Below, in pieces: positions 58,241-64,000 of a stretch of 64,000 nt of DNA. Made by a program: the position numbers and the translations under genes. Below the pieces are notes generated by a model. It made no database searches, was not told the origin of the DNA, and worked only from the letters and a program-made list of their open reading frames with translations. The DNA lies in contig WHVD01000189.1 of the NCBI GenBank assembly GCA_015178975.1, forward strand, positions 1 through 64,000. The letters run 5' to 3'. Numbering within the stretch: the stretch's first letter is position 1; the number at the start of each line of letters is the position of its first letter. The DNA comes from Hysterangium stoloniferum. Its lineage: Eukaryota > Basidiomycota > Agaricomycetes > Hysterangiales > Hysterangiaceae.

Positions 58241-59012
58241 TTGGCATACTGACTTTTGGCTAGCCAATGGGATGTCTGCCTTAAGAGAGCACCAATGATC
58301 ATACACCTGTCAATCAGCATATCAGACCACAGATGCATACCAATCACTTGTTTCATGGCTCAACAATACTACAACCTGTCAGACCCCCAATGGACACAAG
58401 ACTCAAGAACCCTGCCTTGACAGCAATACCCTTGTTTTATCTTTTTGGATCCTTGTTCAGACCTCCAATTTACCTTTTGGACTGATTATCATTACTCCCT
58501 GTTCACCTACATGTCTCTTTTCTTTTGCTTTTCTAGCTCATTTTGGCCTTCCATGTTACACCTCAAGACACTAGGTTCTTGTTTACATTGCTCCTGAAGA
58601 CAATCATGCTCATTTCACCCCTCTAATAATCCTTCTACACTCATACATATTTTTTGAGTCATAATACAGACTTTATTGAAAACAATTATTCTAAAATAGC
58701 AATAGGAGGTGGTCCCTCCACCAATCCCTCCTCACCATCTACCAGTCCCATATCTTCATCCTCATCTCCACCAGAAATGGCTAGAGTTGTGGCAGGTCAG
58801 TCTACCATCCCAAACATACTTTGACCCAGCTGCACTGGCACCCCTACTCATGGCCCTCCTCTGTTAGAATTAAAGCGCAGGTATGTGTCAGTATGTTGTG
58901 GATGTGAACAAAAAGTGTAGTATTACTAAGCAACTATACAGTAGTTACTAATCTATATACAAAAGAATGCAAGATTACTAATTATATATATCATATTTCA
59001 ACACAATCCCTT

Positions 59013-59769
59013 TGTTAAGAACTGAAAACTGACTAATGTTGGTAGGCTGATGGGGACTGATCGGAAGGACTTGGCTTCAGCTTATGTGCTGCACCCTCCC
59101 AATTATCTGTCGGGTGTCCTTAAATTTTGGACGGGTGGAGACTAGTCCTAATGAATACCTCTCAGCAGAACTACCAATCAGAACTACCAATCAGAACCGA
59201 AGGATAAGTCGAGTGTCAGGCCAAGGGGGTCAGAGACTGAGAGTGGGTGAGCGCACGCGAAGGTGGATAGCAGGATACTTAGTATGAGACTTCTAGAGGT
59301 GTAAGAGGGTATTCTGAGTTGATATTCTGATTGCCTAGTAACTACAACTACAACACGTTCATATACAAGTATTCGGTGTCTAGGAAATACTAACTAGGAG
59401 AAGAGTGGAAAACGGTATTGACAAATAAGCTTGACTAGGAACGGGAAGGTTACAATTAGTTCGGAGGCTGTGATATAACCGAGAGTGGAATTACGAGAAA
59501 AGGAAATAGTCTGAGGGTTACAAGTATATATAGACATATGTGAAACATAGAGTAGAATGGATCATCATAATAAAAAGGGATGTATCAGAGTTTAACCAGA
59601 TAGTACAAGTATATTTTGACGGGGGTGTAAATGGAGTTTGATCACCATGAAGGCATATGTCAGCATTGGGAACCCGACGGTTTCCGATGTGAGGACTTGA
59701 ACTATGACTTGAATCGTCAATAGGAGGTGGTAACCTCGGGGACCGTCGGGTTGCGACATGGTCGTAACA
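59013..59769 (-). repeat. Solo LTR, type C (copy C3)
   Basis: 757 bases, TGTTAAGAACTGAAAAC to ATGGTCGTAACA, perfect duplication CCCTT (59008-59012 and 59770-59774), inside element J just within its 3' LTR. Confidence 0.95.
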
Positions 59770-59801
59770 CCCTTAATCGAAGCATTTGAACAAAAGGCTC
59801 C

Positions 59802-60682
59802 CTAAGTGCGAATTATCGTATCTGTGCAGTATGCACCCATTGCACTCTTTGAGGTATCACCAATTTCAATGTTGTCATTACAATCAGCAGCATTGGCATT
59901 GGCATTGGTGTTGGCGGAAATCTTAGGGCTCGGACAGTCAACCTGGTAATGACCATGTCCCCCACAGTTGAAGCACAAAATGTTTGGTGGGTGCTTAATT
60001 GTACAGTGATGGGCAGCCAAAAAGGCTCGAATTTCTGCATTGTTATTAACAATGGATAAATTATGAGGGCCAAGCTGGCATGATTCTTCATTGAGTAAGC
60101 GATTGATGACATATTTGAGGGTGAGTTGTTCAGGTGGAATGGAATTCAAGCTGACAATGAACTTGTCATATGATTCATCGAGGCCATTGGTAAGCACCAG
60201 AATCATTTTTTCATCTTCGCGAGTTTTGAGCCAATGATGAAGGGTGGTATCAATGTTAATTGATGGAGGACTGGTTGCATGGCTGAGACGTTGTGAGGTG
60301 TGCTTCACGGTGGCAATCCAGAGCTGCATGCTTTGTGAGTCATCTTCTTCATGGTCATGAAGTGGGGGCGAATAGCGAGACAAGACGTGAATCCACGAGC
60401 AACGTGTACTTGGTGTAAATTTTCCCAAGAGATGACAGGATCATTTTCGTGGAGGTGAGGGATTTGCTCTGGTTCAATACCAAGAGTAAGTTCCGATTGG
60501 GCAAGTTGCTGTTTTTTAATGAATGTGTGGACCAATTTTGAGGAGGATGAGCAGAGTGGTTGAGTTTCCAAACCATCAATAAGATCCCAGACATCCTTGT
60601 GAACAAGAAGTGCTTTCATATAAACACACCATGTACTATAATTTTCTTCCCCTAGTTTTTGAAAGTAATTCTCATTCCCCAT
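59802..60682 (-). pseudogene. gag of element J (copia type, nearly whole)
   Basis: Starts MGNENYFQKLGEENYSTWCV, the N-terminal copia gag pattern (LxxxNYxxWxxxMxxxLxxxxxWxxIDG; here KDVWDLIDGLETQP). The middle carries LTNGLDESYDKFIVSLNSIP and INRLLNEE of the UBN2/gag-polypeptide family. The nucleocapsid knuckle CFNCGGHGHYQVDC is near 59975-59934, followed by an Asn/Ala-rich tail. It would form particles; with no pol the element depends on enzymes from elsewhere. Confidence 0.75.
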
Positions 60683-61472
60683 TTCTGGATAAGTGTGTGA
60701 TGCTGATGTAGATTAGTGAGAAAAATGAAGATAAAGTGTGCAGTGCCAATTTCAATGTACTGCCCCAGAATCCTTTCCATGCACGTACTGTGACTTCTAA
60801 GTCCTTTTATATGGTCACCTTCAATATACTGTCCCGGAGTCCTTCCCATGCAAGTATTGTGGCTTCTAAGCCCTTCTATACAGCCACCTAAAAAGAATAC
60901 GATGAGTAACTACTCGAAGGAATGAAAATGCATGGCAACAAATCTGAAAGATAAGTCTGTGGGGCCTATAACCTGTTAGAATTAAAGCACAGGTATGCAT
61001 CAGTACGTCATGGACATGAACAAAAAGCATGAGTATTACTAAGCAACTATACAGTAGTTACTAATCTATATACAAAAGAATGCAAGATTACTAATTATAT
61101 ATATCATATTTCAACATCCTCTTCACTGCCAACACTGCTCTCCAATCTTCCTCCTCCTTCCTCTTCCACTCAGCAGCCTCCTGCTCAACCTCATGACATT
61201 GTACCTCTTCAGCCTCCTACAGTTCTTGACATAGTCTTGTAACTGTGTCCTCATCACTGGCACTAGGCAGGAAGAGAGGAATAGAAGGCATGGAAGCAAG
61301 GACAAGAGGCAATGATTGTATTTTGAATTCTTTCAACAATTTACATTCCCTTAGTGCCCATTTTGACTAAAAGCCCTTAGGCAAAGATATTCATCCAAGT
61401 GAGTTGCACAAGGTACCTCTGACATCATTTTCTAGAAAGGTCTTGAAGGGTCTCAACCTAATGGGAGGATAC

Positions 61473-62906
61473 TGTTAGGATCCCAGTGTTAAGAACTGAA
61501 AACTGACTAGTGTCAGTTGGCCGACAGGGACCAATTGGAAGGACTTGGCTTCAGCTTATGTGCTGCACCCTCACAAATATCCATTGGGTGTCCTTAAATT
61601 TCGGACGGGCAAAGACTAGTCCTCCTGAGTACTTCTTGGTGAACTACCGATCGGAACTGAAGGATAAGTCAAGTGTCGGGCCAAGGGGGTCAGAAACTGA
61701 GAGTGGGCGAGCACACGCGAAGGTGGATAGCAGGATACTTAGTATGAGACTTCTAGAGGTGTAAGAGGGTATTCTGAGTTGATATTCTGATTGCCTAGTA
61801 ACTACAACTACAATGGGTTCATATACAAGTATCTGGCATCTAGAAAATACTAACTAGGAGAAGAGTGGAAAATGGTATTGACAAATAAGCTTGACTAGGA
61901 ACGGGAAGGTTACGATTAGTTCGGAGGCCGTGAAATAACTGAGAGTGGGATTATGAGAAAAGGAAATAGTCTGAGGGTTACAAGTATATATAGACATATG
62001 TGAAACATAGAGTAGAACAGATCATCATAATAAAAAGGGATGTATCAGAGTTTAACCAGATAGTACGAGTATATTTTGATGGGGGCGTAAATGGAGTTTG
62101 ATCACCGCGAAAGCATACATCAGCATCGGGAGACCGACGGTTTCTGATGTGAGGACTTGAATCATAACTTGAATCATTGATAGGTGGCGATAACCTCAGG
62201 GACCGTCGGGTTGTGACATGGTCATAACACCCAGTCATTCAGCCCCCCTGAAACCTTGTTTTACCTTCCCCACCCTCCAGCATCCTGTTATTGGCACCCC
62301 TGACCAGGGTATCACCGCCCATGGCACCCTGACACTTGGTTCACTATGGTTTTCCCTTTTCATCTTCCCATCACCTATTCTACATGTAAATGTTATTTGC
62401 CACCTCATACCTTTTAGAATACTCTTGTTACACTGTATGTATGTAGTTCCAGTTTGATCCCTACTCCTTCCTGTGCCCCCTTTGACCCATCACTACTTAT
62501 CACTTGCTTGATTGGACTTCCACTCATCTGTTACACCTTTGTATATAGTTCCTACCATGTATGCTACTACTCTTCAGTTCTAATATTGACTTATATTACC
62601 CCCATTTAGTCTTCAGTCACCTTACTCCCCCCCTAATACCCTCAAAGGTGTTGTCAGCAAGCCATGACTTCTTACCCCACAACTTCAGCCCTCCGGTTGA
62701 GCAAGCTAAGTATTGTCTTTAGTTCTTATCATACTATCCACTCTGTCTGAAATACCAGAGCACATTAACAGTTTGTATGAGGGCACAACACATAAGTTGA
62801 AGCCAAGCTCCACCTATTTTATACAGTCAGATCTCCCAACAAATACAATCTCTATTGTCAGCCTTTTGACATAGAGCCCCCTTTTCCCCTTGCTTAGCTC
62901 TTAACA
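61473..62906 (+). repeat. LTR, type D (copy D3), split by LTR C4
   Basis: Starts TGTTAGGATCC after the purine tract, is interrupted by C4, continues with AGTCATTCAGCCCCCCTG and ends TTAGCTCTTAACA. It acts as the 3' LTR of the D3 remnant. Confidence 0.75.
61487..62229 (-). repeat. Solo LTR, type C (copy C4)
   Basis: 743 bases, TGTTAAGAACTGAAAAC to ATGGTCATAACA, perfect duplication CCCAG (61482-61486 and 62230-62234). Confidence 0.95.
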
Positions 62907-62935
62907 CAAAGGGTCAGAACCTAATAGGGGGATAC

Positions 62936-63569
62936 TGTTAGGATCCTATCATTTCAAACCCCCACAACTTGCTTTTACCCTCATAACCCTCTGGCACCCC
63001 ACTATCAGTATCCCCAACCATAGTGTCACCTGTGGTGCCCCAACACCTGTCCCACCTTCTGGGCCATCCCATTCCATCTCCATTCTGATGCTCTTCCGTC
63101 ACCCATTAAGACATGTATGTGTTATTTGCCACCTCACAAGCTTTAGAATACTTGTGTCTCATCATATTTAGTTTTAGTTTGATCTTTCCCCTTTTTCCCA
63201 CTTCCTTTGACCCATTGTGATTTCTCACTTCCTTGATCAGCCTTCCAATCATCTGTCATACTTTTGTATAAAAACCCCCTCATGTATGCTATAGTTCTCT
63301 AGTTCAAATATTGACTTATATTACCCTCCTCTTGTTTAAAGACCCCTTTATTCTTCCCTTAATACTTTCAAAGACATCATCAGCAAGCCACAACTCTTGC
63401 TCACATGACTCTTAGCATTTCAGCCCTCTGGTCAATTGAGCTAAGCATTGTCTTTAGTCTCCATTGTACTATCCACTCTGTTTGAAATACCAGAACACCT
63501 GGACAGTTCATGCAAAGGTGTAACACATAAGTTGAAGCCAAGCTCCACTTGTTTTATGGAGTCAGACCT
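62936..63569 (+). repeat. LTR, type D (copy D4), interrupted by C5
   Basis: Starts TGTTAGGATCCTATC, preceded by the purine tract CTAATAGGGGGATAC. Only 29 bases separate it from the end of D3. It follows D1 closely until a C-type LTR begins at 63570. Confidence 0.75.
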
Positions 63570-64000
63570 TGTTAAGAACAGAAAACTGACGGATGTTGGT
63601 AGACCAACAGGGACCAAATGGAAGGACTTGGCTTCAGTTTATGTGCTGTGCCCTCACAAGTTACCATCGGGTGTCCTTAATTTCAGGCAGGGCGGTAGGT
63701 GGAAACTAGTCCTGTTGAGTAAACCTCTCAGTAAACTACTGATCGGAAACCAAAGGGTAAGTCAAGGGTTGGGTCAGAGAGTCGGAGACTGAGAGTCGGA
63801 GACTAGAGGTTGAAGTCGTAAATGTAGGTTGAAGTCGTAAATGTAGGTTGAAGTCGTAAATGTAGGTTGAAGTCGTAAATGTAGGTTGAAGTCGTAAATG
63901 TAGGTTGAAGTCGTAAATGTAGGTTGAAGTCGTAAATGTAGGTTGAAGTCGTAAATGTAGGTTGAAGTCGTAAATGTAGGTTGAAGTCGTAAATGTAGGT
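63570..64000 (-). repeat. LTR, type C (copy C5), cut by window edge
   Basis: Starts TGTTAAGAACAGAAAAC and follows C3 and C4. From 63807 it turns into a 19-base tandem array that reaches the end of the window. Confidence 0.85.
63807..64000. repeat. 19-bp minisatellite (10 or more units) within LTR C5
   Basis: Perfect copies of AGGTTGAAGTCGTAAATGT, continuing past the window. One equivalent unit exists in LTR C2, so the array arose by expansion of ordinary LTR sequence. Confidence 0.95.

Larger units (their letters stand above)
58862..61116 (-). mobile_element. Small Ty1/copia-type gag-only element J (2255 bp with nested LTR, about 1.49 kb without)
   Basis: Short LTRs of about 142 bases lie at 58862-59003 and 60974-61116, nearly identical, with tips TGTTAGAATTAAAG and CATATTTCAACA on the plus strand. 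The target duplication TCCTC is perfect (58857-58861 and 61117-61121). Between them is a copia gag on the minus strand with a CCHC knuckle and nothing else: the gag ends about 30 bases, setting aside a nested C-type LTR, before the 3' LTR. It looks nearly whole and fairly young, with about one break in gag. This is the architecture called TR-GAG in plants: LTRs and gag without pol. Confidence 0.75.
58241..61472 (+). mobile_element. D-type element, 3' internal region (D3), split by element J
   Basis: 58241-58861 and 61117-61472 are one region interrupted by element J. The left part matches 10780-11500 in remnant D2 (for example GGGATGTCTGCCTTAAGAG). The right part ends with a purine-rich AATGGGAGGATAC directly before a D-type LTR at 61473, so it is the 3' internal end of a D-type element. 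No protein domain could be read. Confidence 0.55.

Overview
This window looks like a transposon-dense, gene-poor stretch of a filamentous basidiomycete genome, most likely a mushroom-forming agaricomycete. The reasons are one host gene of the fungal DUF6533 membrane-protein family with three short introns (88, 101 and 58 bases), Ty3/gypsy chromoviruses and Ty1/copia elements of fungal type, and Tc1-like transposons with agaricomycete-style transposases. Nothing bacterial or organellar is visible. All calls were made by eye; no database was searched.

Layout. 1-4474: Ty3/gypsy element on the minus strand (its LTR type is called A here), cut by the window edge and inserted in the tail of a plus-strand relative whose 3' accessory reading frame and LTR (type E) fill 4475-6277. 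6278-12200: tRNA-like sequence, two D-type gypsy remnants, a tRNA-bearing 252-base insertion and a 19-base minisatellite. 12251-14482: Tc1-like transposon 1 carrying a solo LTR. 14483-25562: the least repetitive part, with a possible small secreted protein, a DUF6533 gene, its broken inverted copy, a TPR-gene fragment, a LINE tail and a small LTR element (R). 25563-33248: Tc1-like transposons 2 and 3 flanking a gypsy gag region (M). 33249-36430: LTR remnants and sequence without visible genes. 36430-43540: gypsy element G. 44916-55217: chromovirus K with gag to chromodomain, then accessory frames and an E-type LTR. 55218-64000: nested LTRs of types B, C and D, a copia gag remnant, and a small gag-only copia element (J).

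The LTRs fall into two groups. Types A, E and H end in ...TCTTCACA and share internal blocks. Types B, C, D and I begin TGTTA, normally end in TAACA (D2 reads TAATA and B1/B2 CTAACA) and share a block of about 30 bases. Sixteen LTRs are solo copies with perfect 5-base target duplications, so recombination between LTRs has removed most element bodies. Arrays with the same 19-base period occur in at least four unrelated settings.

The best candidate for something undescribed is the pair of accessory frames between the chromodomain and the 3' LTR of the E-type chromoviruses. Their product is unrecognised, yet two diverged copies differ mainly at synonymous sites. Other notable signals are the repeat-within-a-repeat ends of all three Tc1-like transposons, element J, element R and the shared 19-base minisatellite period.
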